Assembly (NCBI RefSeq): GCF_003390845.1
Contig: NZ_QMEK01000003.1
Coordinates: 413,930-477,929 of the forward strand
DNA length: 64,000 nucleotides
Direction: 5' to 3'
DNA from: Tropicimonas sp. IMCC34043
GTDB taxonomy: Bacteria; Pseudomonadota; Alphaproteobacteria; Rhodobacterales; Rhodobacteraceae
Of this stretch, positions 9,101 to 16,300 are shown piece after piece (positions within the stretch are counted from its first letter, which is position 1; each line of letters opens with the position of its first letter). Under the pieces are notes generated by a model. That model did no database searches and was not told where the DNA came from. It was given only the letters and a program-made list of their open reading frames with translations. A program made the position numbers and the translations under genes.

Positions 9101-9287
9101 TCCGAGCTTCCGGCGGCCGATGGGGCTCGTCGTCATCGGCGGGCTTCTCGTCTCCACCACCCTCAGCCTCATCGTCATCCCGGTGGTCTATTCCTTCGTT
9201 GACGATCTCTCCTCGTGGCTGCGCCGGCGCTTCCTGAACGCCGCCCCTGTGTCTCATGAAATCGAGATAGCCGCCGCGAGTCGATGA
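6186..9287 (+). CDS. RND efflux transporter, HAE1/AcrB-like
   Basis: A 1033-residue proton-driven inner-membrane pump, close to the usual 1030-1050. Helix 1 is at residues 10-30 (VVLLFVLLLIGGLFSFSKLG), with a large periplasmic porter region, helices 2-6 and a repeat of the same half. Proton-relay aspartates Asp399 and Asp400 are present in VGILVDDAIVEVENIERHM. The second half keeps GIVTKNSILIVEY in the helix 10 region. The family exports hydrophobic drugs, detergents or metabolites; the substrate here is unknown. No outer-membrane TolC-type gene follows, so the pump must borrow one encoded elsewhere. The stop overlaps an ATG at 9284 that opens a dubious frame. Confidence 0.93.
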   Translation: MNVSAWAVRNPVPVVLLFVLLLIGGLFSFSKLGVQSFPDLDLPLIQISANLEGAAPAQLETEVARKIEDSVASLSRLNHITTTVNDGSVSVMAEFEIAKDPEEALNEVRNAVDSVRADLPSEMGAPSVTKLSVQDSVLIAYAVTSASLDEAELSWFVDNDMTKALRSVEGVGDVARVGGIDREIVVEVDPGKLAALGLSVTEVAGRLRSVQLDQSGGRVQTTSSRQSIRVLGAADTVDRLSSVSVPVANGTSIPLDQIATISDAHADRTSLAYLNGERVIGVQIKRSNGYSDVAVADGIRTAIADFAAVHPQVSIVEASNTVKATADDYEASMHMLAEGIVIAVVIVWLFLRSWRATVVSAAALPLAMIPTFMVMDWFGFTLNVISLLSLSLVVGILVDDAIVEVENIERHMSYGGTPRAATIEATQEIGIAVIATTLTLVAVFLPTAFMGDIPGLVFRQFGITAAAAVLASLLVARLLTPMMAASILKAHGTTQARADGWLMRAYMGLARGCLARRKLTVLATILFIAASLSLVPLLETAFVPPADIAQTTVTLNVQPGSSLEETDAVVREAATAIAAVGQVRSVFAVVGASGGSGAGPDLAITADVTGAVVTVDLAPLDDRDRPQTQIEDDIRAALERLPGARVQVGAGGDGSTLGIVLASNDDAALLKSAKELEGQMRGLPGLGAVTSTAALEAPEVQIVPDGAHASAVGVTPEAIADVVRIATYGDYASSQPKLNLPERQLPIRLKLDADPENNLEDIRQLRVDGNGASVTLGSVADVRLGTGPTSISRIDRERNVTVSVELNGKSIGAVMDEVQTLPAIETLPASVKMVDQGEVEQMDSMFAGFLVAMVIGLVCIYGVLALLFRDFLQPFTILMAIPLSLGGALLPLVLTRSSFSMATAIGLLMLIGIVTKNSILIVEYAAAAQQKGWQRREALLDACHKRARPVVMTTIAMVGGMCPVVLGLSGGDPSFRRPMGLVVIGGLLVSTTLSLIVIPVVYSFVDDLSSWLRRRFLNAAPVSHEIEIAAASR

Positions 9288-9695
9288 ACCGCCGTATCAA
9301 GAGCGCGAGCATTGGCCGCTCCGAAGGCGCGCTCGCAGCCAGCCGAACGGCAACAACGGGCGCAATCACGCCATTTCCTGTCTTTCTGCGCTATCGCAGG
9401 ACAGTCCCGCCGTTCTCTCTATGCCTGCTTGGAGCGCCCCGGCATCGAAGATCCTTTGCGGGCATCCTAAAACCGCTCGGCGTCGTCTACTTGGTGATGA
9501 TGATCGTTACCGCGCTCGCCCATGCCCCCCTAACTACAGACACCGCCGGTGCGCGGGCTAGGGTTATGGTTTCTGCATTCTGGCCAATCGTGGTTGTTTT
9601 TCGGCCAACACCGCATGGAACACCGCTTGACTAGGGCGCCAGGTTCGATGAACCAAAGATCTCTCCCGAAAAATTTCATAACACATTGATTTTAT
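9288..9695. other. Gene-free gap between efflux operon and tRNA-Arg
   Basis: About 400 bases without a gene I can support. A plus-strand frame (9284-9634, 116 codons) begins inside the RND stop codon. It contains one hydrophobic stretch (VVYLVMMIVTALAH) but has weak third-position GC bias and no recognisable family. Base composition becomes AT-rich just before the tRNA (9660-9695), consistent with a junction next to a tRNA 3' end. I could not find a copy of the tRNA 3' end elsewhere in the left part. Confidence 0.4.
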
Positions 9696-9772
9696 TGGTG
9701 ACCCCGACAGGACTTGAACCTGTAACCTATCCCTTAGGAGGGGATTGCTCTATCCAGTTGAGCTACGGGGCC
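9696..9772 (-). tRNA. tRNA-Arg (anticodon CCT)
   Basis: The minus strand folds as a complete cloverleaf. Acceptor GGCCCCG pairs with CGGGGTC (one G-T pair). The D arm has GCTC/GAGC. The anticodon stem ATCCC/GGGAT encloses loop CTCCTAA, giving anticodon CCT. The T arm is ACAGG-TTCAAGT-CCTGT. The discriminator is A, and CCA is encoded at 9698-9696. It reads the rare arginine codon AGG. Its 3' end faces the accessory left part of the window. Confidence 0.95.
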
Positions 9773-9952
9773 CTGGCGGATTGCTGCCGGAACAGGCGCG
9801 AAAACACAACCCGAATGTGTCGCGCCAGCCCAATTTGCCCGCTCGATTTGACGGCTCGCGCCGGTTCGTCGGTCAACCGGCGGGCAATTTCGGCACTCCG
9901 CGCCGCAGGCGTGGTGTCGACGCTTTCCCAAGGCACGATAAGGCGCTAACAC

Positions 9953-11029
9953 ATGCGCATGAACAAGGATGATCCCCGGATTCCTGCCGCAGGCGGCGCT
10001 TTTCACAGCCCCGACCAGCGACGTCCCCTGACGCTTCGCGATGTCTCCGAGGCGTCGGGGGTAAGCGAAATGACCGTCAGTCGCGTGTTGCGAAACCGCG
10101 GCGATGTCAGCGACGCAACGCGCGCGCGCGTTCTGGCCGCGGCGAAGCGCTTGGGATATGTTCCCAACAAGATTGCGGGCGCCCTTGCCTCCAGCCGGGT
10201 GAATCTGGTTGCCGTGATCGTGCCGTCGCTGTCGAACATGGTCTTCCCCGATGTCATCAACGGCATCTCGCATGTGCTGGAGGATACCGAACTCCAGCCG
10301 GTGCTGGGCGTCACCCATTACCAGCCCGAGCAGGAGGAGAAGGTCCTCTACGAGATGCTCAGCTGGCGGCCCTCGGGGGTGATCATTGCCGGGCTCGAAC
10401 GCAGCGATGCGGCGCGGGCGATGCTGCAGAATTCCGGCATTCCCGTGGTCGAGATCATGGACGTGGATGGCGATCCGATCGACGCCGTGGTCGGAATATC
10501 GCACCGCCGCGCCGGTCGCATGATGGCCCAGGCGATTCTTGACGCCGGTTATCGCCGGATCGGCTTTCTCGGCACCAAGATGCCGCTGGACCACCGGGCG
10601 CGCAAACGGCTTGAAGGCTTCACCGAGACGCTTGAGAAGGCCGGGGTTCAGATCGCCGATCAGGAATTCTACGAGGGCGGGTCAGGCTTTGCCAAGGGCC
10701 GCGAGATGACCCAGGCCATCCTCGAACGCACGCCGGATCTGGATTTCCTGTATTACTCCAACGATCTGATCGGCGCAGGCGGGTTGCTTTACTGCCTTGA
10801 GAAGGGAATCGACGTGCCGGGCAAGCTGGGCATGGCGGGCTTCAACAAGATCGAACTGCTCGACGGTCTGCCGCGCAAACTTGCCACCATGGATTCCTGC
10901 CGGCGCGAGGTTGGCGAGGCGGCGGCACGCATCATCGCCGACCGGGTCGCGGGCGGTGCCCGCAACCGGGGCGAGCAGGTGGTGCTGATCCCGACCCTGA
11001 CGTTGGGGGACACGCTGCAACGCAGCTGA
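9953..11029 (+). CDS. LacI family transcriptional regulator (GntR/IdnR-like group)
   Basis: A 358-residue repressor candidate. The LacI helix-turn-helix lies near residues 25-50 (LTLRDVSEASGVSEMTVSRV) followed by the hinge segment RVLAAAKRLGYVPNKIAGAL. A periplasmic-binding-like sensor domain follows from about residue 80 (VNLVAVIVPSLSNMVFPDVI). The phrases SNMVFPDVINGI and LSWRPSGVIIAG resemble the gluconate/idonate repressors of E. coli, so a sugar acid effector is possible but not shown. Start is 9953 or the in-frame ATG at 9959; neither has a strong ribosome site. It lies directly before the glycan cluster on the same strand with an 87-base gap, so it could regulate it or be autonomous. 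Confidence 0.88.
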   Translation: MRMNKDDPRIPAAGGAFHSPDQRRPLTLRDVSEASGVSEMTVSRVLRNRGDVSDATRARVLAAAKRLGYVPNKIAGALASSRVNLVAVIVPSLSNMVFPDVINGISHVLEDTELQPVLGVTHYQPEQEEKVLYEMLSWRPSGVIIAGLERSDAARAMLQNSGIPVVEIMDVDGDPIDAVVGISHRRAGRMMAQAILDAGYRRIGFLGTKMPLDHRARKRLEGFTETLEKAGVQIADQEFYEGGSGFAKGREMTQAILERTPDLDFLYYSNDLIGAGGLLYCLEKGIDVPGKLGMAGFNKIELLDGLPRKLATMDSCRREVGEAAARIIADRVAGGARNRGEQVVLIPTLTLGDTLQRS

Positions 11030-11116
11030 AGCCTTTGCATGGACAGCGGCCGAGCGATGCGGTTTAAGGCGCTCAAGTCCCCGACCGCGCGGGGCGCGCG
11101 CAAGGAGCTTTTCGGC

Positions 11117-11902
11117 ATGACCGAAGTCTCGATCATCGTACCGATGAAAAACGAGGAAGAGAATGTCGCGCCACTGGTCTCCGACATCCTCGCCGCCTGC
11201 GACGGGCAGGATTTCGAAGTCATCGTGGTCAACGACGGCTCGACCGACACCACCGAGGCGGTTGCCCGCGGGCTGGCGGAACGCGATCCGCGGGTGCGGG
11301 TTTTGAGCCATCCCCGGTCTGCCGGGCAGAGCGCGGCGGTCCACAGCGGCGTCAAGGCGGCGCGCGGCCGGGTCATCTGCACGCTCGATGGCGACGGCCA
11401 GAACCCGCCCGGCGAACTTCCCAAACTGTACAGGCCGCTGCTCGCTGACCAGACCGGAAGGCTCGGCCTTGTCGCGGGCCAGCGCGTCGCGCGGCAGGAC
11501 ACGTTTTCCAAACGCTGGGGGTCGAAATTCGCCAACGGGCTGCGTGCCCGCGTGCTCAACGACGGCACCCGCGACACGGGCTGTGGCCTCAAGGGCTTTC
11601 GCCGCGACGCTTTTCTGGAGCTGCCCTATTTCGACCACATGCACCGCTATCTGCCGGCATTGTTCAAACGCGACGGCTGGGAGGTTCTGCTGGTCGATGT
11701 CAGCCACCGCGAGCGCCAGGCCGGCAAGTCGAACTACACCAATTTCAAGCGGGCGCTCGTCGGCATCCCCGATCTGCTGGCGGTGGCCTGGTTGATCCGG
11801 CGTCGCAAGAAGGCGCAACCGGTCGAAATCGAACCCCGCGCCGCGGCGGTCGCGGCCGATCAGGGCGTGGCGGACCCGGCTGCGCAAGGAACCCCGTCAT
11901 GA
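11117..11902 (+). CDS. Family 2 glycosyltransferase (polyprenyl-phosphate sugar synthase type)
   Basis: A 261-residue cytosolic-face GT-A enzyme. It has SIIVPMKNEEENV at the N-terminus, VVNDGSTDTT, and the DXD-like TLDGDGQNPP that binds the nucleotide sugar with metal. The pattern ending SNYTNFKRALVGIPDL is typical of dolichyl-phosphate-mannose-synthase-like and GtrB-like proteins, which load a sugar onto a polyprenyl phosphate. Unlike GtrB it has no C-terminal membrane helices. Start 11117 follows CAAGGAG at a good distance; the frame upstream lacks family similarity. It overlaps the next gene by four bases. With the GT39 protein it forms a donor-maker and donor-user pair. Because the cluster makes UDP-glucuronate and its epimer, the loaded sugar is plausibly a hexuronic acid; that step is inference. 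Confidence 0.87.
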   Translation: MTEVSIIVPMKNEEENVAPLVSDILAACDGQDFEVIVVNDGSTDTTEAVARGLAERDPRVRVLSHPRSAGQSAAVHSGVKAARGRVICTLDGDGQNPPGELPKLYRPLLADQTGRLGLVAGQRVARQDTFSKRWGSKFANGLRARVLNDGTRDTGCGLKGFRRDAFLELPYFDHMHRYLPALFKRDGWEVLLVDVSHRERQAGKSNYTNFKRALVGIPDLLAVAWLIRRRKKAQPVEIEPRAAAVAADQGVADPAAQGTPS

Positions 11903-12210
11903 TCGAACAGACCTGGGCCATTCTGCACGTCCATTCCTGGACCGAGTTCTGGTGGGTGGTGATCGGCCTTGGCGGACAGCTTCTGTTCACGGCGCGCTTC
12001 CTCGTGCAGTGGATCGCCTCGGAACGCGCCCGCAGGTCGGTGGTGCCGCTTGCGTTCTGGTATCTGTCCCTCGGCGGCGGGCTCGTGCTTCTGCTCTATG
12101 CGCTTTATCGCAAGGATCCGGTCTTCGTCCTCGGCCAGGCGACCGGGCTGTTCATCTATCTCAGAAACCTCTGGCTGATCCGTGCCGAGCGCCGAACCAA
12201 CCTTCAGTAA
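11899..12210 (+). CDS. LAB_N (lipid-A-disaccharide synthase N-terminal-like) membrane protein
   Basis: A 103-residue inner-membrane protein with three hydrophobic segments. It has the LAB_N domain pattern: WWVVIGLGGQLLFTARFLVQ, then IASERARRSVVPLAFWYLSL, then a last helix ending ATGLFIYLRNLWLI. The domain was named from the N-terminus of some LpxB proteins and occurs free-standing beside polyprenyl-sugar transferases. Its biochemical role is not settled; a lipid-linked sugar handling or flipping role is an often-made suggestion. It overlaps both neighbours (ATGA with the GT2 gene and 29 bases with the GT39 gene), so tight co-expression is certain from the layout. Confidence 0.9.
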   Translation: MIEQTWAILHVHSWTEFWWVVIGLGGQLLFTARFLVQWIASERARRSVVPLAFWYLSLGGGLVLLLYALYRKDPVFVLGQATGLFIYLRNLWLIRAERRTNLQ

Positions 12211-13660
12211 CCGATCCGGCTGGCTTGCGCCGGCGCTGCTGATCGGCCTTGCCGTCACCGCCTTCAGGGTGGTGCTGCTGTCGTTCAACCGCACCGATCT
12301 GTTCGTGGACGAGGCGCAATACTGGCTCTGGGGGCAGGAACTGGCGCTGGGGTATTATTCGAAGCCGCCGCTGATCGCCTGGGTGATCCGCGCCGCGACC
12401 GAACTTGGCGGTTCGGACGCGCCGTTCTGGGTCAGGCTGCCGGCGCCCTTGTTTCATCTGGCCGGCGGGCTGCTTCTGGGGGCGCTGACGGCGCCGCGAT
12501 ACGGGCGGGCGGTCGCGATCTGGGTGGTGGCAAGCTATCTGAGCCTGCCGATGGTGGCGGCGGGCAGCCTGCTGATCTCGACCGACACGATCATGGTGCC
12601 GTTTCTGGTGCTGGGGCTGATCGCCTGGCTGCGCGCGCTCGGGCAGGGCGGATCGGTGCCCTGGGCCGCCCTGGCGGGGTTCTGCGTCGGTATCGGCTTT
12701 CTGGCGAAATATGCCGCCGTGTATTTCGTTCTCTGCGCTGCCCTTTCGGCGCTGATTCTGCCGCAGGCGCGGCCGGGCTGGCGGTCGGCGCTGGCCGGGC
12801 TGCTGGCCTTTCTGGTCGCGATCTCGCCCAATATCTGGTGGAACCTGCAGAACGGGTTCAGCACCGTCGAACACACGCTCGACAATGCCGACTGGGTGCG
12901 CGATCCGGGCAGCCGCGTAGGCCTGAACCTTGGCGGTCTGGCCGAATTCCTCGGAGCCCAGCTTTTCGTCTTTGGTCCGGTGCTGTTCCCGGCACTTGTC
13001 TGGTTCGGTGCGACCTGGCGGCGGCGCGACGACCGGGCGCGGTTCCTGCTGCTGTTCTGCCTGCCGGTCCTTGCCATCGTCAGCCTGCAGGCGCTGATCG
13101 ACCGCGCCTATCCCAACTGGGCGGCGGCGGCCTATCTGACCGGAACGATTGCCATCGTCGCCTGGCTGCACGGCGAGGCCCGCGGCTGGCTGCGTGCGAG
13201 CCTTGCGGTCAATCTGGTCATTGCCATTCTGCTGCCGGTCGCGACGGTTATCGGCACCGGATGGCGGGCGGGGCCGGGCGGGCCGCTGCTGCTCGAACGC
13301 TATGTCGGCCGGACCGAGATGAGCGCCGCGATCCTTGCCGCTGCCCGCGAGTCGGGCGCCAAAGCTATCGTCTCGGACGACCGCGACATCCTTGCCGACC
13401 TCATGTACCAGACCCGCGACGGCGGCATCCCGATCAATGCGCTGCCGCAGGAAGGGCGTCCGCGGAACCATTATGCTTTGAAATACACGCTTCCGTCCGA
13501 TTCCACCGGCGACGTACTTCTGGTTACCAACCGCGATCACCGGCCCGGGGAGTGCCAGGGGCCGCTCGTCGGCACGCTTCAATGGGCCGACGGCGCCTAT
13601 TCGGACAAGGTGCGCAACATGTTCCTGCTGCCCGCGCCCTGCCTTGCCCTTGGCGGATGA
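12182..13660 (+). CDS. Family 39 (ArnT/PMT-like) membrane glycosyltransferase
   Basis: A 492-residue polytopic membrane protein. Residues 20-60 show the GT-C signature: a first helix followed by FVDEAQYWLWGQELALGYYSKPPL, whose Asp-Glu pair is the conserved periplasmic catalytic motif. About ten further hydrophobic helices and a soluble C-terminal periplasmic domain complete it. Such enzymes transfer a sugar from a polyprenyl phosphate to lipid A, core or protein on the periplasmic side. The start is a GTG inside the previous gene. Together with the GT2 protein it recalls the Rhizobium RgtE with RgtA-D galacturonosyl system; acceptor and sugar are inference. Confidence 0.88.
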   Translation: MPSAEPTFSNRSGWLAPALLIGLAVTAFRVVLLSFNRTDLFVDEAQYWLWGQELALGYYSKPPLIAWVIRAATELGGSDAPFWVRLPAPLFHLAGGLLLGALTAPRYGRAVAIWVVASYLSLPMVAAGSLLISTDTIMVPFLVLGLIAWLRALGQGGSVPWAALAGFCVGIGFLAKYAAVYFVLCAALSALILPQARPGWRSALAGLLAFLVAISPNIWWNLQNGFSTVEHTLDNADWVRDPGSRVGLNLGGLAEFLGAQLFVFGPVLFPALVWFGATWRRRDDRARFLLLFCLPVLAIVSLQALIDRAYPNWAAAAYLTGTIAIVAWLHGEARGWLRASLAVNLVIAILLPVATVIGTGWRAGPGGPLLLERYVGRTEMSAAILAAARESGAKAIVSDDRDILADLMYQTRDGGIPINALPQEGRPRNHYALKYTLPSDSTGDVLLVTNRDHRPGECQGPLVGTLQWADGAYSDKVRNMFLLPAPCLALGG

Positions 13661-13758
13661 ACCCTGCGACCACTGGCCCGGGCTGTATCCGGGCAGTTCC
13701 AGTCGCCGCACCGTTCTGATAGGCGGAGGGCGAAATGCACCTGCCGCAGGAGTTGAGG

Positions 13759-14796
13759 ATGACACGCACGGCACTCGTCACCGGCGCCGCCGGTTTCATC
13801 GGGTTCCATCTCTGCCGTCGTCTGCTGAATGACGGCTGGCGGGTGGTGGGCTTTGATGCGCTGACCGAATATTACGACGTCTCGCTGAAACATCGCCGTC
13901 TGGCGCTGCTGGCGGAAAGTCCGGGCTTTGAGCTGATCGAGGCGCGGCTCGAAGAGCCGGGCCGTCTCAAGGCGCTGATGGCCGATCTGCGCCCCGAGAT
14001 CGTGGTGCACCTCGCCGCGCAGGCCGGGGTGCGCTATTCGATCGACGCGCCGGCGTCCTATGTCCAGTCGAACCTCGTCGGTACGTTCGAGCTGCTGGAG
14101 GCCGCCCGCGCCACGCCGCCCCGGCACATGCTGATGGCCTCGACCTCGTCGGTCTATGGCGCCAACACCGACATGCCCTATGCCGAGACCGACAAGACCG
14201 ACACCCAGAAGTCGTTCTATGCCGCGACCAAGAAGGCGAACGAGGCGATGGCGCACAGCTATTCGCACCTGTTCGACCTGCCGATCACCATGTTCCGGTT
14301 CTTCACCGTCTACGGAACCTGGGGCCGTCCCGACATGGCCTATTTCAAGTTCGCCAGGGCGATCCGCGAGGGCCGGGCGATCGATGTCTACAACCACGGC
14401 AAGATGCAGCGCGATTTCACCTATGCCGACGACCTGATCGAAGGGATCGTCCGGCTGATCGAGGTGGTCCCGCCCGCCCCCGAGGGCCGCGGTGCGCCGG
14501 TCCCGCACGACAGTCTCTCGCCGGTCGCGGCCTGGCGGGTGGTGAACCTTGGCATGTCGAAGCCGACCACGCTCGAGGATTTCATCGCAGCGCTCGAGGA
14601 TGCGCTCGGCCAGAAGGCCCGGCGGAACTACATGGAGATGCAGCCCGGCGACGTGGTCGCGACCTGGGCCGACACGCGGCTTCTGACGGCACTGGTGGGC
14701 GAGATGCAGACCACGCCGCTGTCGCGCGGCATGGAGCATTTCGTGAAATGGTATCTCGCACAGTACGAGGCGGGCGCAGCACAGGCCGCGACATAG
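13759..14796 (+). CDS. NAD-dependent UDP-glucuronate 4-epimerase-like protein
   Basis: A 345-residue extended SDR. It has the Rossmann motif TGAAGFIG near the N-terminus, DALTEYYDVSLK typical of the UDP-glucuronate epimerase group, and the catalytic YAATKKANE (Tyr-xxx-Lys). ASTSSVYGAN and TVYGTWGRPDMA are also diagnostic. It would convert UDP-glucuronate to UDP-galacturonate. An insert near residues 235-260 (PEGRGAPVPHDSL) appears in several alphaproteobacterial members. Two starts are credible: 13759 (AGGAG six bases upstream) and 13735 (GGAGGG five bases upstream); I chose 13759 because it aligns with the family start. Substrate supply would come from the UDP-glucose dehydrogenase just downstream. 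Confidence 0.9.
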   Translation: MTRTALVTGAAGFIGFHLCRRLLNDGWRVVGFDALTEYYDVSLKHRRLALLAESPGFELIEARLEEPGRLKALMADLRPEIVVHLAAQAGVRYSIDAPASYVQSNLVGTFELLEAARATPPRHMLMASTSSVYGANTDMPYAETDKTDTQKSFYAATKKANEAMAHSYSHLFDLPITMFRFFTVYGTWGRPDMAYFKFARAIREGRAIDVYNHGKMQRDFTYADDLIEGIVRLIEVVPPAPEGRGAPVPHDSLSPVAAWRVVNLGMSKPTTLEDFIAALEDALGQKARRNYMEMQPGDVVATWADTRLLTALVGEMQTTPLSRGMEHFVKWYLAQYEAGAAQAAT

Positions 14797-14896
14797 GTGG
14801 CCGCAGGCGCGCCAATGCGTTGACAGGCGTGCCACATTCGATCCATGTGCTGCAGTGCGGCATCTCTCGGAACATTTTTCAGGACAGGGGCACAGC

Positions 14897-16201
14897 ATGA
14901 AAATCGCCATGATCGGAACGGGATACGTTGGCCTCGTATCCGGCGTTTGTTTTTCCGATTTCGGGCATGAGGTCGTCTGCGTCGACAAGAATCCCGCGAA
15001 GATCGAGATGCTGGAACGTGGCGAGGTCCCGATTTACGAACCCGGGCTCGACGCGCTGATGGAACGCAACGTGGCGGCCGGGCGGCTGTCGTTCACCGGC
15101 GATCTTTCGCAGGCGGTCGAAGGCGCGGACGCGATCTTCATCGCGGTTGGCACGCCGACGCGGCGTGGCGACGGCCATGCCGATCTGTCCTATGTCTTTG
15201 CCGCGGCCGAGGAAATCGCCAGCTGCATGACAGATTATGCGGTCATCGTCACCAAATCGACGGTGCCCGTCGGCACCAACCGCAAGGTCGAGGAGATCGT
15301 GCGCGGTGCGAACCCCGATCTGGTGTTCGATGTCGCCTCGAACCCCGAATTCCTGCGCGAAGGGGCGGCGATCGACGATTTCATGCGCCCCGACCGGGTG
15401 GTTGTCGGTGTCTCCTCCGAACGCGCGAAAGAGGTGATGGGCGAGGTCTATCGCCCGCTGTTCCTGCGCGATTTTCCCATCGTCTATACCGATCTTGAAT
15501 CGGCCGAGATGATCAAATACGCCGCAAACGCCTTTCTTGCGACCAAGATCACCTTCATCAACGAGATCGCGGCGCTGTGCGAAAGGGTCGGTGCCGACAT
15601 CAAGTCGGTGTCGAAGGGCATGGGTCTTGACGGTCGCATCGGCAACAAGTTCCTGCATGCCGGCCCCGGCTATGGCGGATCGTGTTTTCCCAAGGACACC
15701 AGCGCGCTGGCGCGGATCGGCCAGGATCACGCCGTGCCGCAGCAGATCGTCGAGGCCGTCATAAAGGTCAATGACGAGGTCAAGCGCCGCATGGTGGCAA
15801 AGCTGCAGGACCTTTGCGGTGGCACCTTCAACGGCCGCACCATCGCGGTCCTCGGCGTGACCTTCAAGCCCAACACCGACGACATGCGCGATGCGCCCGC
15901 GCTGACCATCGTGCCGGCGCTGATCGGCGGCGGGGCCAAGGTGCGGGTCGTCGACCCGCAGGGCAGGCGCGAGGGCGAGGGGCTGTTGCCCGGGGTGACC
16001 TGGGTCGAGGATCCCTATACCGCTGCCGAGGACGCCGACCTGCTGGTGCTGCTGACCGAGTGGAACGAGTTCCGCGCGCTCGATCTGTCCCGCATCGCCT
16101 CGGGGATGGCCGCGCCGAAGATGGCCGATCTGCGCAACATCTATTCCCGGCACGACGTGATCGAGGCGGGCTTCACCGACTACGTCGCCGTCGGCCGGTA
16201 A
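14897..16201 (+). CDS. ugd: UDP-glucose 6-dehydrogenase
   Basis: A 434-residue cytosolic enzyme oxidising UDP-glucose to UDP-glucuronate with two NAD+. The N-terminal Rossmann motif is GTGYVGLVSGVCFSDFGHEV. The middle helix has EMIKYAANAFLATKITFINE. The catalytic cysteine lies in GPGYGGSCFPKDTSAL, and the C-terminal UDP-binding domain has GVTFKPNTDDMRDAPAL. All expected residues are present and length is normal. The start follows AGGACAGGGG; upstream in-frame codons lack similarity. It is last in the glycan cluster and followed by a strong hairpin. Its product is the substrate of the neighbouring epimerase. Confidence 0.96.
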   Translation: MKIAMIGTGYVGLVSGVCFSDFGHEVVCVDKNPAKIEMLERGEVPIYEPGLDALMERNVAAGRLSFTGDLSQAVEGADAIFIAVGTPTRRGDGHADLSYVFAAAEEIASCMTDYAVIVTKSTVPVGTNRKVEEIVRGANPDLVFDVASNPEFLREGAAIDDFMRPDRVVVGVSSERAKEVMGEVYRPLFLRDFPIVYTDLESAEMIKYAANAFLATKITFINEIAALCERVGADIKSVSKGMGLDGRIGNKFLHAGPGYGGSCFPKDTSALARIGQDHAVPQQIVEAVIKVNDEVKRRMVAKLQDLCGGTFNGRTIAVLGVTFKPNTDDMRDAPALTIVPALIGGGAKVRVVDPQGRREGEGLLPGVTWVEDPYTAAEDADLLVLLTEWNEFRALDLSRIASGMAAPKMADLRNIYSRHDVIEAGFTDYVAVGR

Positions 16202-16222
16202 CGAAGCCGGTTCGTAACAAAC

Positions 16223-16259
16223 GGGCGGCGCGGCACATCTCGTGACCGCGCCGCCCTTT
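16223..16259 (+). terminator. Terminator-like hairpin between ugd and the symporter
   Basis: GGGCGGCGCGG (16223-16233) pairs perfectly with CCGCGCCGCCC (16246-16256) around a 12-base loop, followed by TTTCCTGTTT. It lies 22 bases after the ugd stop and faces the convergent symporter gene, so it may serve both strands. The loop is long and the T-run is interrupted, hence moderate certainty. Confidence 0.7.
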
Positions 16260-16300
16260 CCTGTTTGCCGGGCACAAGTCCGTGCCGTGGCGAGGGCTGT

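Noticed and set aside
9284..9634. 116-codon frame starting in the RND stop codon
   Set aside because: No family resemblance, weak codon bias, and no independent ribosome site; kept only as a remark in the gene-free gap.
1..9695. Copy of the tRNA-Arg 3' end as an att site
   Set aside because: I looked for a second copy of the tRNA 3' sequence in the left part and did not find one, so I do not annotate attachment sites.
9930..9952. Self-operator before the LacI gene at 9953
   Set aside because: GATAAGGCGCTAACAC looks suggestive but is not palindromic enough when checked base by base.
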